A stretch of DNA of 64,000 nucleotides from assembly GCF_001613205.1 (NCBI RefSeq), contig NZ_BDBX01000003.1, positions 248,001 to 312,000 on the forward strand. Direction: 5' to 3'. The DNA is from Nocardia sienata NBRC 100364. GTDB lineage: Bacteria; Actinomycetota; Actinomycetes; Mycobacteriales; Mycobacteriaceae. Positions 34,860-44,303 of this stretch are shown here, piece by piece (positions within the stretch are counted from its first letter, which is position 1; the number at the start of each line of letters is the position of its first letter). Below the pieces are notes generated by a model. The model saw only the letters and a program-made list of their open reading frames with translations, searched no databases and had not been told where the DNA came from. A program made the translations under genes and the position numbers.

Positions 34860-35225
34860 GTGGCACGCCTTTCAGCTGGTCCGTCGCCCGCTGGGGTTTC
34901 AGCACCGTCGCCGGTGGCAATAACCATAGTGCAAGGGGCGTTTGACATTCACATTGACCGGCGGACTGGCAAATGACAGACTTGACAGAGAGTTTTCCCT
35001 CGATCCGGAGGACGGGAGGGCCTGGTGATCGCAGTGAGGAAATCCCTGGTCGGCGGACGTCGTGGCGAGGCCCGACGAGGTATGGATCGAGTGAGCGCGG
35101 ATCCCGAGCCGTCCTCTGCGCAGACGCGCTGAGCGTCCCGCGATCCGCTATTCCCCGACGGCAGCGATGCCGCGCCGGCCGTTTCTCCGGCCCGGTCTCG
35201 GTGCCGAGCCCCTGAGGAGGCAGCT
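34860..35225. other. divergent gene-free stretch between the PfkB-like gene and the 35.2-kb gene
   Basis: In these 366 bases I see no supported coding frame. The last 15 bases hold the GAGGAGG ribosome-binding site of the downstream gene, and promoters of both divergent genes must lie here. Confidence 0.5.
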
Positions 35226-35606
35226 GTGACCATCCATATCACCGACTGGCTGATGACCAGCGGTATCTCCCCCGAATTCGCCGAACGCGTGCAGACCCGG
35301 CACGGTTCGTGGTGGCGGCTGAGCTGGCTGCCCGGCCGCGATCTGTCGTTCGAGCAGGCCTACGCGGGTATGGCCGTGGACGAGACTTTCTCCGATCCAG
35401 CGCTGGTGTACGACGAGACGGCGCTGGCCCGGGCCGCCGAATCGGTAGAACTGCTCGGCCTGGTGTGGGAGCAGGTGGTCGTGCTGCTGGCGGCCCGGGT
35501 AGAGGCTCGGGTGCTCGAGTCGCAGTTCCTGCACGATCGGCTGCCACCGGGCGCTGTCCCGCATCGGGGCGGCCCCGGCGCCCTCCGCAGCGGCTCCGCC
35601 GCGTGA
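35226..35606 (+). CDS. hypothetical protein, 126 residues
   Basis: GTG 35226 is preceded by GAGGAGG, which supports the start. The protein begins MTIHITDWLMTSGISPEFAERVQ, has a Trp-rich segment (GSWWRLSWLPGRDLSFEQAYAGM) and ends in a Gly/Ser/Arg-rich tail that may be disordered. No membrane segment or known domain was recognised. It converges on pyrD with a 13-base gap. It is not part of the conserved Rv2130c-Rv2141c block, so it was probably inserted here. Confidence 0.6.
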   Translation: MTIHITDWLMTSGISPEFAERVQTRHGSWWRLSWLPGRDLSFEQAYAGMAVDETFSDPALVYDETALARAAESVELLGLVWEQVVVLLAARVEARVLESQFLHDRLPPGAVPHRGGPGALRSGSAA

Positions 35607-35619
35607 GTGCCCGGCCGGC

Positions 35620-36705
35620 TCAGCGGTGCGCGGTGTGGCCGGCGCCCACGGCGTCGGCCAGACTGCGATAACCGCCGGCCCGCAGGCGCGCCGCGATACC
35701 GCGGTGGATGCTGCGAGTCCACAGCGGACCGCCGTAGATGAAACCGGTGTAACCCTGGAGGAGCGAAGCCCCGGCCAGAATCCGTTCCCACGCCTGTTCG
35801 GGGGTTTCGATCCCGCCCACCGAGACCAGCACCAGCCGGTCGCCGACCCGGGCGTACAGCCGCCGCAGCACCTCCAGTGAGCGGTCGGCGACCGGGGGAC
35901 CGGACAGTCCACCGGCCCCGATCGCGGCGACCTTGTCGGGGTCGCTGGCGAGCCCGGTGCGGCCGATGGTGGTGTTGGTGGCGACGATGCCGGCCACGCC
36001 GAGTTCCACCGCCAGGTCGGCGGCCGCGTCGATATCCTCGTCGGACAGGTCGGGGGCGATCTTCACCAGTACCGGCACTCGCACGCTGTCGAGCACAGCG
36101 GCCAGGACCGGACGCAGTGATTCCACGGCCTGCAGATCCCGCAGCCCCGGGGTATTGGGCGAACTGACATTGACGACCACGAAATCGGCGAGCGGGCCCA
36201 GCAGCCGAGCGCTGGTGGCGTAGTCCTCGGCAGCGTGGGCCGCATCGACCACCTTCGTCTTGCCGATGTTCGCGCCGATCGGCACGCTCGTCTTGCGCCC
36301 GTGCAGCCGGGCGGCCGCGGCCGCGGCGCCGTGGTTGTTGAAGCCCATCCGGTTGATCAGGGCCCGGTCGTCGGGGAGCCGGAACAGGCGCGGTTGCGGG
36401 TTTCCGGGTTGGGCGGCTGCGGTGACGGTCCCGATCTCGGCGAACCCGAAGCCGAGCGCACCCCAGGCGTCGACGCCGGTCGCGTCCTTGTCGAAGCCGG
36501 CCGCCATCCCGAGCGGGGCGGCGAACTCCACTCCGAACACGGTGGTCCGCAGGATGGGATCGTCCACACCGAACAACCGGTGCAACAGGGCCCGGGCGGG
36601 AGCGGTGGCGGTGGCCGCGCGGATCACCCCGAACACGATGCGGTGGATGCGCTCCGGCGGCACCAGGAACATGGTCCGCAGTAGTAATCGATACAGCACG
36701 CTCAT
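35620..36705 (-). CDS. pyrD: dihydroorotate dehydrogenase (quinone), class 2
   Basis: This 361-residue enzyme catalyses the fourth step of pyrimidine synthesis, passing electrons to quinone. The N-terminal helical region that docks on the membrane ([26 protein letters not shown]) marks class 2. FMN and substrate motifs include [50 protein letters not shown] and KIAPDLSD; the class-2 catalytic Ser is in [10 protein letters not shown]. It is the last gene of lppL-DUF5703-pyrD, joined by ATGA overlaps as in mycobacterial Rv2138-Rv2139. Confidence 0.97.
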   Translation of the reverse strand: MSVLYRLLLRTMFLVPPERIHRIVFGVIRAATATAPARALLHRLFGVDDPILRTTVFGVEFAAPLGMAAGFDKDATGVDAWGALGFGFAEIGTVTAAAQPGNPQPRLFRLPDDRALINRMGFNNHGAAAAAARLHGRKTSVPIGANIGKTKVVDAAHAAEDYATSARLLGPLADFVVVNVSSPNTPGLRDLQAVESLRPVLAAVLDSVRVPVLVKIAPDLSDEDIDAAADLAVELGVAGIVATNTTIGRTGLASDPDKVAAIGAGGLSGPPVADRSLEVLRRLYARVGDRLVLVSVGGIETPEQAWERILAGASLLQGYTGFIYGGPLWTRSIHRGIAARLRAGGYRSLADAVGAGHTAHR

Positions 36706-36968
36706 AGCTCCACGGAGTGCCCCGCGGGGCTGTTCAGTGCGGTTTTGCGGCGGCGCAGCAGGACGCGGCGGCTGCCGTCGGTGTAGGCGCGGACGCGGGA
36801 GAGTTCCCAGCCGCCGTACTCGGCCTGGATCGCCAGTCGCATCGAGGCGGTGACCCGGGTGACATCGGGGGGCAGGCGCAGCGGTATGTACTCGTAGTCG
36901 TCGCTACTGGTCTCCCACGTGGCCGGGAGCGTGGTGCGCGAGGTCGCTGCACGTCGAGTGGATGCCAT
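36702..36968 (-). CDS. DUF5703-family small protein
   Basis: This 88-residue protein reads [53 protein letters not shown], the phrase that I associate with DUF5703. The fold looks like a small alpha/beta domain with a basic C-terminus. It overlaps both neighbours by ATGA junctions (stop of lppL upstream at 36968-36970, start of pyrD at 36705), so it must be translated together with them. Function unknown. The family name comes from memory; the gene is supported by coupling and codon use. Confidence 0.8.
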   Translation of the reverse strand: MASTRRAATSRTTLPATWETSSDDYEYIPLRLPPDVTRVTASMRLAIQAEYGGWELSRVRAYTDGSRRVLLRRRKTALNSPAGHSVEL

Positions 36969-38035
36969 CACTGCCCTCTCTTGCGCTGGTCCGCGGGGAT
37001 GCGCTGCAGACCCGGTTCGGTCGCGGAGCCGATGTAGAGATCGCCGGTCGTGTCGTCGGCGGTCACCGCGTTCGGCTGCCGGATCGTCGGATATCGGCCC
37101 ACCTCGCGCGGTGTTCCCGTCGACAGGTCGTAGCCGACGATCTCGTTGCTCTGCGTGCACGTCGCCCATACGGTGTCAGAACGCCGGTCGTAGGCGAGTG
37201 CGTAAGGCGACGATCCTACCGGGTAGCGCTGACGTAGCACGAGTGGATCGGTGGTGAACACCAGCAGCTGGCCGCTGTCGGGATCGGTGACCACGACCCG
37301 GCCGTAGGACGCTTCGACCAGGTTCGCGGCTCCGGCCCCCGCCCGCAGCGCGAGCCCGAGCCGCTCGTCGCCGGCCGCTATCTCGGTGAGCAGCGTCTGG
37401 CGGCGGTCCAGGACGGCGAGGGTGTCACCGGTGAGCGCGATCGCGTCGGCGGACACCAGACCGGACACGGTCTGCTGGACGCGGCCCTCCCGGTCGAGGA
37501 GCAGGACCCGGCCGTCGGCGGTACCGGCGATCAGGGTGCCGTCCGGGCGGGAGCGCACACTGTGCAGTTCGCCGTCGACGGGAATGCGGCCGACGGCCCG
37601 GGTCGCGGCGTCGATGCGCAGGATCGCGCCACCGGCGGCGGCGAGGATCTCTCCGGCGGTGCCGGCGGCGATCGCGGTGGCCGGGTCCGGTAGCCGCACC
37701 TGATGGGCGGTGGGCGGCTCGGTGGCGGGGGTGAAGACGGTGAGTGTGGTCCCGGCGGGGTCGAGCCCGGCGAGGTTTCCGCTGCCCGGGTCACCGACGA
37801 GAGCGGTGAGCGCGGTCGGGGCCGGGTAGACCCGCCCGGCGGGAGCGGTGGTGACCGGCGGCGAGACCGCCGGTGTGGCCGGTTCGCGGGTGGGTACGTC
37901 GCCGGGGCCGGGCTCACCGTCGCCCGAACAACTGGTTAGCGCGACGGTGGCGGTGAGCAGTATCGCGGCGACGGTACCGCGTGGTCTCCGGCGCCGGACC
38001 CGGTGCTCTGTGTCCGGAAACGACCGATGCTGCAT
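36968..38035 (-). CDS. lppL: LppL-like lipoprotein with beta-propeller repeats
   Basis: This 355-residue protein has a Tat/Sec-type basic start followed by a hydrophobic stretch and lipobox LTSC, a Pro/Thr linker, and a six- or seven-bladed propeller-like body (repeats such as GTADGRVLLLDREGRVQQTV and VWATCTQSNEIVGYDLSTG). It matches M. tuberculosis LppL (Rv2138), which also precedes pyrD. It should lie on the outer face of the membrane; its function is unknown. It diverges from the Rv2137c-like gene. Confidence 0.87.
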   Translation of the reverse strand: MQHRSFPDTEHRVRRRRPRGTVAAILLTATVALTSCSGDGEPGPGDVPTREPATPAVSPPVTTAPAGRVYPAPTALTALVGDPGSGNLAGLDPAGTTLTVFTPATEPPTAHQVRLPDPATAIAAGTAGEILAAAGGAILRIDAATRAVGRIPVDGELHSVRSRPDGTLIAGTADGRVLLLDREGRVQQTVSGLVSADAIALTGDTLAVLDRRQTLLTEIAAGDERLGLALRAGAGAANLVEASYGRVVVTDPDSGQLLVFTTDPLVLRQRYPVGSSPYALAYDRRSDTVWATCTQSNEIVGYDLSTGTPREVGRYPTIRQPNAVTADDTTGDLYIGSATEPGLQRIPADQRKRGQ

Positions 38036-38160
38036 TCGATTATCTGATCACGACGGGGTTGGCGGTGGTGGCAGCGGGGTATGTGGGGTGTCGGCAGCCG
38101 GGCTCCCGTATGGGCCGGGTTAACGTACGGATCAGACGGTGCGGAGGTCAGGAGTTGACG

Positions 38161-38511
38161 ATGCACGAGGTGCCGGGTTTTTCCGCCGACGAGGTGACCA
38201 CGGGCCCGTTCGCGCACGGATTCGGTCGTACCGGTGACGGTCGGTCGTTCGCGTTCCGCACGGTGCGGGCGACGCTGCGCCTGGAGGTCTATCGACCCGA
38301 ACTCCATCCGGAGGAGGTGCCCGGGCCCGACGATGTGGTGGCCGTTGCGGAAACCCATGTGACCGATACCGATTTGGACGACATTCGCAGTGTGGTGGCG
38401 TTGGTGCGCGATCTGCTCCCTGCCGCCGAGCCTCCGCCGCGAGGCCGTAATGTTCCGACCGTGCGGGCGTTGCTGGCCCGGATCGGGTCGGTGATCGAGG
38501 GTATGCAGTGA
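38161..38511 (+). CDS. conserved protein, Rv2137c-like
   Basis: This 116-residue protein begins MHEVPGFSADEVTTGPFAHGFGRTGDGRSFAFRTVRATLRLEVYRPEL and ends VRALLARIGSVIEGMQ. Its place between lppL and the uppP-mshC block suggests orthology with Rv2137c of the same M. tuberculosis block. There is no signal peptide or membrane segment. AGGAG lies ten bases upstream of the ATG. The stop overlaps the GTG start of the following lipoprotein gene. Confidence 0.75.
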   Translation: MHEVPGFSADEVTTGPFAHGFGRTGDGRSFAFRTVRATLRLEVYRPELHPEEVPGPDDVVAVAETHVTDTDLDDIRSVVALVRDLLPAAEPPPRGRNVPTVRALLARIGSVIEGMQ

Positions 38512-39092
38512 ATGATGGTATTCATGACGTGATGCGGTACACATCTGTTTTCCGGCTGGTGCGTGGGGTGCGCGCCGGATTCATGTCACTCGCCATTCTG
38601 CTCGTGGCAGCGGTTTCGGTGACCGCCTGCGGATCCGGGGTCGACGAAGAGGCGGTGGCGGCGGCGCGCTCCTCGGCGAAGGCCGCGTTGTCTTCGTCCG
38701 CGGCGGCGACCTCGCGGGAACTCGCGTCCCGTTCGCTGCCTACGGCCGCCGAACTGGATGGGCAGATCAAACGGGCGCTGGACCCGGCGCTGCCGGATTC
38801 GGAGCGGACCGCGCTGATCGAGGACGGAGAGGCGTTCGCGCAGGCCATCCCCGATATGTACAAGGCGCTCCAGGACAACCCGCGGGCGGTGTACGGGGTC
38901 ACCGACCCCGTGTTCGACAACCACGACGGTACGGTGACCGCGACCTTGCGACTGGACAAGGACGGCTCCGGCACCGCAGTCCGCACCACCGTGGTGCATT
39001 TCATCTATCTCGACGGCGCCTGGAAGCTGTCGCGGACCGATCTGTGCGGAATCCTGCGTTCGGCCGATTACCGAACCGCGGCGTGCGGTTAG
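38508..39092 (+). CDS. secreted lipoprotein with Mtb12-like C-terminal domain
   Basis: This 194-residue protein has a hydrophobic export signal and lipobox VTAC (residues about 30-42), then an Ala/Ser-rich linker and a C-terminal domain with LDGQIKRALDPALPDSERTALIEDG, AVYGVTDPVFDNHDGTVTATL and FIYLDGAWKLSRTDLCGIL. This resembles the mycobacterial low-molecular-weight antigen Mtb12 group. Its GTG start overlaps the stop of the preceding gene (GTGA); the ATG at 38532 is an alternative start. Function unknown; likely attached to the outer face of the membrane. Confidence 0.78.
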   Translation: MNDGIHDVMRYTSVFRLVRGVRAGFMSLAILLVAAVSVTACGSGVDEEAVAAARSSAKAALSSSAAATSRELASRSLPTAAELDGQIKRALDPALPDSERTALIEDGEAFAQAIPDMYKALQDNPRAVYGVTDPVFDNHDGTVTATLRLDKDGSGTAVRTTVVHFIYLDGAWKLSRTDLCGILRSADYRTAACG

Positions 39093-39109
39093 GCGGCGGG
39101 CACCCGCGG

Positions 39110-41230
39110 ATGGACACGTCGCAAACCCATCCGTGGGGTCGTTTCGTGTACCGGCACCGGCTCGCGGTGCTCGTGGTCTTCGCGGCACTTGTGGTGGTAT
39201 CGGGCCTGTACGGCCGGGACCTCGCCGACCGGTTGACCCAGGAGGGGTGGTTCGACGAGTCGAGCGAATCGGTGGCGGCCTCGAAACTGGCCGACGCGAC
39301 TTTCGGCCGTGATACCGACAGCGATGTGATCGCCCTGTACACCGCGCCGCCGGGGCGCACCGTGGACGATCCGGAGGTCCGGTCGGCGGTGACCGACCGG
39401 CTGTCCGGTCTGCTGCGCGATCATCCCGACCGGGTGCTGCGGATCGACAGCTACTGGGACAGCGCGCTGTCGGGGCAGTTCGCCGATGATTCTCGCACCC
39501 ACGCGTTCGCCAGTATCGGACTGCGGGGCGAAGGTTCGGCGACCGTCGAGAACTACCAGGCGATCGTCGGCGAACTGGCGGCCGACGGGCCGGGCACCGG
39601 GCCCGCCGGTACGACGGTGCAGTTGGCCGGCCTGCAACCGGTGGTGGAGGGCATCAACACCGGTATGCAGGACGATATCCGGCGGGCCGAGATGATCGCG
39701 CTGCCGCTGGTGGCGATTCTGCTGTACTTCGTGTTCGGCGGAGTGGTGGCCGCCTTGCTACCCGTGCTGATCGGCGGAATGACGATCCTGGGCACCCAGG
39801 GCATCATGCGGCTGCTCACCGGCTATATCGAGGTGAACGTTTTCGCCAGTGCCGTGGTGACGCTGGTGAGTCTGGGCCTGGCGATCGACTACGGTCTGTT
39901 CACGGTCACCCGGTTCCGGGAGGAACTGGCCGCGGGCCGCGGTGCGGAGGAGGCGGTGGCGCGCACGGTCGCCACGGCGGGTCGCACGGTTCTGTTCTCG
40001 GCGGCGATCATCGCGGTGAGCCTGGGCGCGCTGCTGATCTTTCCGAACGGTGTGCTGCGGTCGGTTCCCTACGGCGGAATCAGTTCTGTGCTGCTGGCGG
40101 CGGTGCTGTCGGTGACCGCGCTACCGGCGATGCTGGCGATCGCCGGCCCGCGAATCGATCTGTGGCAGTGGCGGCGGTTCGCGCGGGCCGATACCGAGGC
40201 CGAGATCGATCGCGGGATCTTCTCCCGGCTGGCGCAGTGGTCGATGGCGCGGCCGTGGGCGGTGATCGTCGCAGTGGTGCTGGGCCTGCTGCTGCTGATG
40301 GTGCCGTTCCGGCATATCGAGTTCGGGGGCCTGAGCGAAAAATATCTGGCGCAGGACAACCCGGCGCGGAGGGCGCAGGAGCAGTTCGACGCGCTGTTCC
40401 CGGGTTTCCGGACCGAACCGCTGCGCCTGGTCGTGACCGGCGCGGATGCGTCCCAGTTGAGCGATATCCGCCTGCAGGCCAATGCCACACCCGGGCTGAC
40501 GGGACAGTTCGAACCTGCCGCACCCACCCGCGACGGGATCAATGTGCTGCAGGCGGGACTCGTCGACGACCGGGCCGCCGATACCGCGATCGCGGTGCTG
40601 CGCGGTATCGAGGAGCCCGACGGCGTGCGGGTGATGGTGGCGGGCGTGCCGGCGCTGGAACGCGACAGTATCCACGGCCTGCTCGACGGGTTGCCGTTGC
40701 TGGCGGCCTTGCTGGCGGCCGCGGCGCTGGCGCTGATGTACGCGGCGTTCCGGTCGCTGATCCTGGCGGTGAAGGCGGTGGTGATGTCGGCGCTGAGCCT
40801 GGGTGCCACGCTCGGCATCCTGACCTGGATCTTCGTAGAGGGTCACGGGGCGCGGTTCTTCGATTTCACGCCGGGGCCGTTGATGTTCGCGGTGCTGGTG
40901 CTGATCGTGACCGTGGTGTTCGGGCTGTCGACCGACTACGAGGTGTTCCTGCTGTCGCGGGTGGTGGAGGCGCGGGCGGCGGGCGCCGACCCACCGGAGG
41001 CCATCCGGTACGGGATCGCGCACACCGGTGGGGTGATCACCTCGGCGGCGGCGATCCTCATCGTGGTGACGGGCGCGTTCGGTTTCTCGGAGCTGGTGAT
41101 GATGAAGTACATCGCCTACGGCATGATCGCGGCCTTGATACTGGACGCGACTGTCATCCGGATGCTGCTGACCCCGGCCGTGCTCAAACTCGTCTGGCGT
41201 CCGCGATCACGCGTCCCCCGGCCGCAGTGA
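39110..41230 (+). CDS. MMPL-family RND transporter
   Basis: This 706-residue membrane protein has about 12 transmembrane helices in two repeats, each starting with one helix followed by a large extracytoplasmic loop. The family phrase GLAIDYGLFTVTRFREEL appears in the first half and VFGLSTDYEVFLLSRVVEARA in the second. Such MmpL-like proteins export lipids or take part in envelope building. The ATG at 39110 (MDTSQTHPWGRFVYRHR) lies 18 bases after the preceding lipoprotein gene. Only four bases separate its stop from that of convergent hmuV. Confidence 0.92.
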   Translation: MDTSQTHPWGRFVYRHRLAVLVVFAALVVVSGLYGRDLADRLTQEGWFDESSESVAASKLADATFGRDTDSDVIALYTAPPGRTVDDPEVRSAVTDRLSGLLRDHPDRVLRIDSYWDSALSGQFADDSRTHAFASIGLRGEGSATVENYQAIVGELAADGPGTGPAGTTVQLAGLQPVVEGINTGMQDDIRRAEMIALPLVAILLYFVFGGVVAALLPVLIGGMTILGTQGIMRLLTGYIEVNVFASAVVTLVSLGLAIDYGLFTVTRFREELAAGRGAEEAVARTVATAGRTVLFSAAIIAVSLGALLIFPNGVLRSVPYGGISSVLLAAVLSVTALPAMLAIAGPRIDLWQWRRFARADTEAEIDRGIFSRLAQWSMARPWAVIVAVVLGLLLLMVPFRHIEFGGLSEKYLAQDNPARRAQEQFDALFPGFRTEPLRLVVTGADASQLSDIRLQANATPGLTGQFEPAAPTRDGINVLQAGLVDDRAADTAIAVLRGIEEPDGVRVMVAGVPALERDSIHGLLDGLPLLAALLAAAALALMYAAFRSLILAVKAVVMSALSLGATLGILTWIFVEGHGARFFDFTPGPLMFAVLVLIVTVVFGLSTDYEVFLLSRVVEARAAGADPPEAIRYGIAHTGGVITSAAAILIVVTGAFGFSELVMMKYIAYGMIAALILDATVIRMLLTPAVLKLVWRPRSRVPRPQ

Positions 41231-41234
41231 CGCC

Positions 41235-42116
41235 TCAGCCGCGTGCCGGGCGGGCGGGCAGCACCAGTTGCGCACCGGTGCCCGGATGGTCGAGGACCTC
41301 GACCGGGTACCGGTAGACGCGGCTGAGCAGCTCCCCGGTCAGGACCTCGCGCGGGGGTCCGGCGGCGGCGACGCGTCCGTCGTCCAGTACCGCGACACGG
41401 TCGGCGTAGGCGGCGGCGGACGCCAGATCGTGCAGGACGACCACCACCGCGGCGCCGGCCGCGGCGCGGTCCACGGCGAGGGCGAGCACGGCTTCCTGAT
41501 GCCCCAGGTCCAGGGCGGCTGTCGGCTCGTCCAGTAGCAGGGTCGCGGTGTCCTGGGCCAGCACCCGGGCCAGTGCGACGCGGGCCCGTTCCCCGCCGGA
41601 CAGGCTCGGGAACGACCGGCCGGCGAGGTGGGTGCTGTCGGTGGCGGCCATAGCGGCCGCGATGATCGCGTCGTCGCGCTCGGCGTGCGGCGTGCGTTGC
41701 CAGGGCGCGCGCCCCATGGCGATCACCTCGGCGGCGCTGAACGGGAACCCGACCGTATGCGACTGCGGTAGTACCGCGCGGCGACGGGCCATATCGATGG
41801 GTGTCCACCGGTCGAGGGGGCGACCGTCGAGTTCGACGCTGCCTCCGCCGGGATCCAATTCTCCCGCGAGTACTGCGAGCAGCGTCGATTTCCCGGCTCC
41901 GTTGGGCCCGACCAGCGCCACGACCTCACCGGCGGCGACCTCGAAATCGACACTGTCGAGTACCCGCCGCGTCCCGCCGCCGCCTCCGTGCCGGTCCAGC
42001 GTGACTCCCCGGGCGCGCAGCGTGACGCGGCCCGGTTCCGGGGCGCCGGGCAGGTCGTGCCCGCGCCGCAGCAGCCCGCTGAGCCCGTAGCGCAGGGTGG
42101 TGGTTTCCGCGGTCAT
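41235..42116 (-). CDS. hmuV: heme ABC importer ATPase HmuV
   Basis: This 293-residue ATPase of the FecE/HmuV group has Walker A GPNGAGKST, signature LSGGERARVALARVLAQD, Walker B LLLDEPTAALDLGHQ and the switch histidine VVVLHDLASA. It powers the HmuTU importer for heme. The ATG at 42116 overlaps the hmuU stop (ATGA). Heme rather than siderophore specificity is inferred from the HmuT neighbour and family resemblance. Confidence 0.9.
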   Translation of the reverse strand: MTAETTTLRYGLSGLLRRGHDLPGAPEPGRVTLRARGVTLDRHGGGGGTRRVLDSVDFEVAAGEVVALVGPNGAGKSTLLAVLAGELDPGGGSVELDGRPLDRWTPIDMARRRAVLPQSHTVGFPFSAAEVIAMGRAPWQRTPHAERDDAIIAAAMAATDSTHLAGRSFPSLSGGERARVALARVLAQDTATLLLDEPTAALDLGHQEAVLALAVDRAAAGAAVVVVLHDLASAAAYADRVAVLDDGRVAAAGPPREVLTGELLSRVYRYPVEVLDHPGTGAQLVLPARPARG

Positions 42117-43195
42117 GCCCAGCCTCCCGCCCGGGCCCGGGTGCGGCGTAGCAGCCAGAAGAAGAACGGGGCGCCGATGAGCGAGGTGAGCATGCCCAGC
42201 GGTAGGTCGGCGTTGTCGACCAGGGAGCGGGCGGCGACATCGGCACTCAGCAGCACCACCGCGCCGGTTACCGCGCTCACCGGCACCAGGGCCCGGTGGC
42301 CGGGGCCGATGATCATCCGCACCACGTGCGGGACGATCAGGCCGACGAACAGGATGATCCCGGTGAAGGCCACCCCCGCGGTGGTCAGCACGGCGACGAT
42401 CACGATCACCGTGCGCCGTAGCCGTTCCACGTCGACACCGAGATGGCGTGCCGCGGATTCACCGAGCGCGAGCAGATCCAGCCGGGGCGCGACGAGGATC
42501 GCGGCGGTAATCCCCGCGGCGGTCAGGATCGCGACGACCGTGACCGCGTCCCAGGTGGCACCGTTGAGACTGCCGAGCTGCCAGAACACGATCTGGTCGC
42601 GTGCCGCGGGCGAGGCGACGAACAACAGGAACGCGATGAGCCCGCCCGCGAATGCGTTGATCGCGACACCGGTGAGCACCAGGGTCACCACTTCGGTTCG
42701 GCCGTTCGCCCGAGACAGTACGTACACCAGTGCGGTGGTGATCAGTCCGGCGGCGAACGCGGCCGCCGCGACCGACCAGGCGGCCACGAAGGCTCCGCCG
42801 AACACGATCACCGTTCCGGCGCCCACCGCCGCACCCGAGGACACTCCGATGACGCCGGGTTCGGCGAGCGGATTGGCGAACACACCCTGCAGCAGCGCCC
42901 CGGCGGTGGCCAGGGCAGCGCCTACCAGGATCGCCAGGACCACGCGGGGGAACCGGACCTCCCACAGGGTGACCTCCCCGGCCGGGTGGGCGGGCAGCGG
43001 ACCCCAGTCCAGGCCGATCCGGTGTGCGAAACTCCCGGCGACCTCGGCGGGCGTGGTGGGGACCTGTCCGATGGCGGCGGAAGCCAGGGCCAGCACCACC
43101 AGCGCTACGGCCGCGACGGTGAAGGCGAGGACCGCGCGGCGGCGTGGGTGACCGGCATCCGGGTGTGCGGGTGGTTTCTCCAGGGCGACGGTCAT
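42113..43195 (-). CDS. hmuU: heme ABC importer permease HmuU (FecCD type)
   Basis: This 360-residue protein has about nine to ten transmembrane helices and the FecCD permease signature, including the region GALLQGVFANPLAEPGVIGVSSGAAVGAG and the cytoplasmic loop with ARHLGVDVERLR. It forms the transmembrane channel for heme together with HmuV. The ATG at 43195 directly follows the 61-bp repeat element, and a 25-codon frame starting inside that element ends in an ATGA overlap with it. Confidence 0.92.
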   Translation of the reverse strand: MTVALEKPPAHPDAGHPRRRAVLAFTVAAVALVVLALASAAIGQVPTTPAEVAGSFAHRIGLDWGPLPAHPAGEVTLWEVRFPRVVLAILVGAALATAGALLQGVFANPLAEPGVIGVSSGAAVGAGTVIVFGGAFVAAWSVAAAAFAAGLITTALVYVLSRANGRTEVVTLVLTGVAINAFAGGLIAFLLFVASPAARDQIVFWQLGSLNGATWDAVTVVAILTAAGITAAILVAPRLDLLALGESAARHLGVDVERLRRTVIVIVAVLTTAGVAFTGIILFVGLIVPHVVRMIIGPGHRALVPVSAVTGAVVLLSADVAARSLVDNADLPLGMLTSLIGAPFFFWLLRRTRARAGGWA

Positions 43196-43269
43196 GCTGG
43201 ATCCACCGGCATGATCGAGGGCACTCCGTGGTTACGCTGCGCTGCCGCCTCCGGGCCCGACTCGCTCAT
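43192..43269 (-). CDS. possible 25-codon linker ORF between hmuT and hmuU
   Basis: An ATG overlapping the hmuT stop (ATGA) opens a 25-codon frame, [20 protein letters not shown] plus five codons, whose TGA overlaps the hmuU ATG. Both joints are four-base overlaps, so ribosomes could pass from hmuT to hmuU through it. It lies mostly inside the 61-bp repeat, and the second repeat copy changes five of its amino acids, so the peptide itself is probably not under selection. Confidence 0.35.
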   Translation of the reverse strand: MSESGPEAAAQRNHGVPSIMPVDPA

Positions 43270-43270
43270 G
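43210..43270 (-). repeat. 61-bp palindromic repeat element, copy A
   Basis: The element begins CATGATCGAG and ends CTCGCTCATG, so its ends are inverted repeats apart from one position. It is 55/61 identical to copy B at 59922-59982. An inner dyad (CGTG/CACG in copy B, changed by a T in copy A) suggests RNA folding. On the minus strand it carries the stop codon of hmuT (43266-43268). A mobile or structural role is possible. Confidence 0.8.
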
Positions 43271-44303
43271 CGCCGGTCCGGCCGTACACGGCCTCGGACA
43301 GTGCGGAGATGACGCGGCCGGTATTGGGCCCGAACGACAGCAGCACCGCGTCGGACATATCGACGATCCGCTTGTTGCGGCCCGCCGGTGTCTGCGCGAT
43401 CCCGGGGATCCGGACGATACCGTCGACTCCGCCGATCGATTTCATCCCGTCGGTCATGACCAGCAGCACATCCGGGGCGGCCGCGATCATGGCTTCGCTG
43501 GTGATGGCGGTGAACGGTTCGGTCAGCCCGGCCTGCTGCCCGGCATCCTCGGCATCGAGCGCGGCGATGAGCGCGTCGGCGCCGGAGCCGGGCCCGGCGA
43601 GCATGGTGATGGCGCTGGACCGCAGATACAGGAACGCGATCCGCAGCCGCGGATCCGGGGCCGGTACGGCGGCGGAGGCGGCCGCGATCTCGTCGCTGGT
43701 GCGGCGGCCGAGCTCTCGACCGCGCTGGGGCACACCGAGGGCGGCGGCGACCGCCTCGATCTGCGGCACCACCCCCGCCATGGTGCGTTCCGGGTCGAAG
43801 TAGACCACGGTGACCCCGGTGGCGCGCAACTGTTCCCGGACCGCCGGGGATGCGCTGGTGGTGTCGGTGAGGAACACACTGGGCCGTAAGGCCAGGATCG
43901 ATTCCACGTTCAGCGCGCCGTTGCCGCCGGTGACGTTCGGCAGATGCGAGACGGCGGGGAACGCCGCCGCGGTGCTGCGGCCCACCATGTTCTCGCCGAG
44001 ACCCAGTGCCCAGACGATCTGGGCGAGGGTGCCGTACCGATCGGCGGCGACGATCCGGCTCGCGTCGGTGACCGTGACATCGGTGCCGTCGAAGGAGCGG
44101 ACGGTGGCGGGCAGTACCGGGGTGGGCGGCGGAGTGATCGGTACCGGGTCCAGGTCGTCGAGGACCGCGGTGGCAGGGCCCCGCTGTGTGGCGGCGCCGG
44201 CGGGTTCGGGGCTGTCACAGGCGGCGGTGAGTACGAGCAGGCCCACCGCGAGGCCTGCCAGCAGTGCGCGCGCCCGTCCGGAGCGGACCCGGTGATACCT
44301 CAT
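43266..44303 (-). CDS. hmuT: heme-binding lipoprotein HmuT
   Basis: This 345-residue periplasmic-binding-type lipoprotein delivers heme to HmuUV. After a basic start and hydrophobic stretch comes lipobox LTAAC, then the TroA-like fold ([63 protein letters not shown]). The stop codon is inside repeat copy A. The ATG at 44303 has no ribosome-binding site and is immediately preceded by an IdeR-like sequence, so the mRNA may be leaderless. Specificity for heme is inferred from the gene order. Confidence 0.9.
   Translation of the reverse strand: MRYHRVRSGRARALLAGLAVGLLVLTAACDSPEPAGAATQRGPATAVLDDLDPVPITPPPTPVLPATVRSFDGTDVTVTDASRIVAADRYGTLAQIVWALGLGENMVGRSTAAAFPAVSHLPNVTGGNGALNVESILALRPSVFLTDTTSASPAVREQLRATGVTVVYFDPERTMAGVVPQIEAVAAALGVPQRGRELGRRTSDEIAAASAAVPAPDPRLRIAFLYLRSSAITMLAGPGSGADALIAALDAEDAGQQAGLTEPFTAITSEAMIAAAPDVLLVMTDGMKSIGGVDGIVRIPGIAQTPAGRNKRIVDMSDAVLLSFGPNTGRVISALSEAVYGRTGA

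Noticed and set aside
34860..35225. Coding frames between the PfkB-like gene and the 35.2-kb gene
   Set aside because: All open frames here overlap known genes or are Arg/Pro-rich; none has supporting features.
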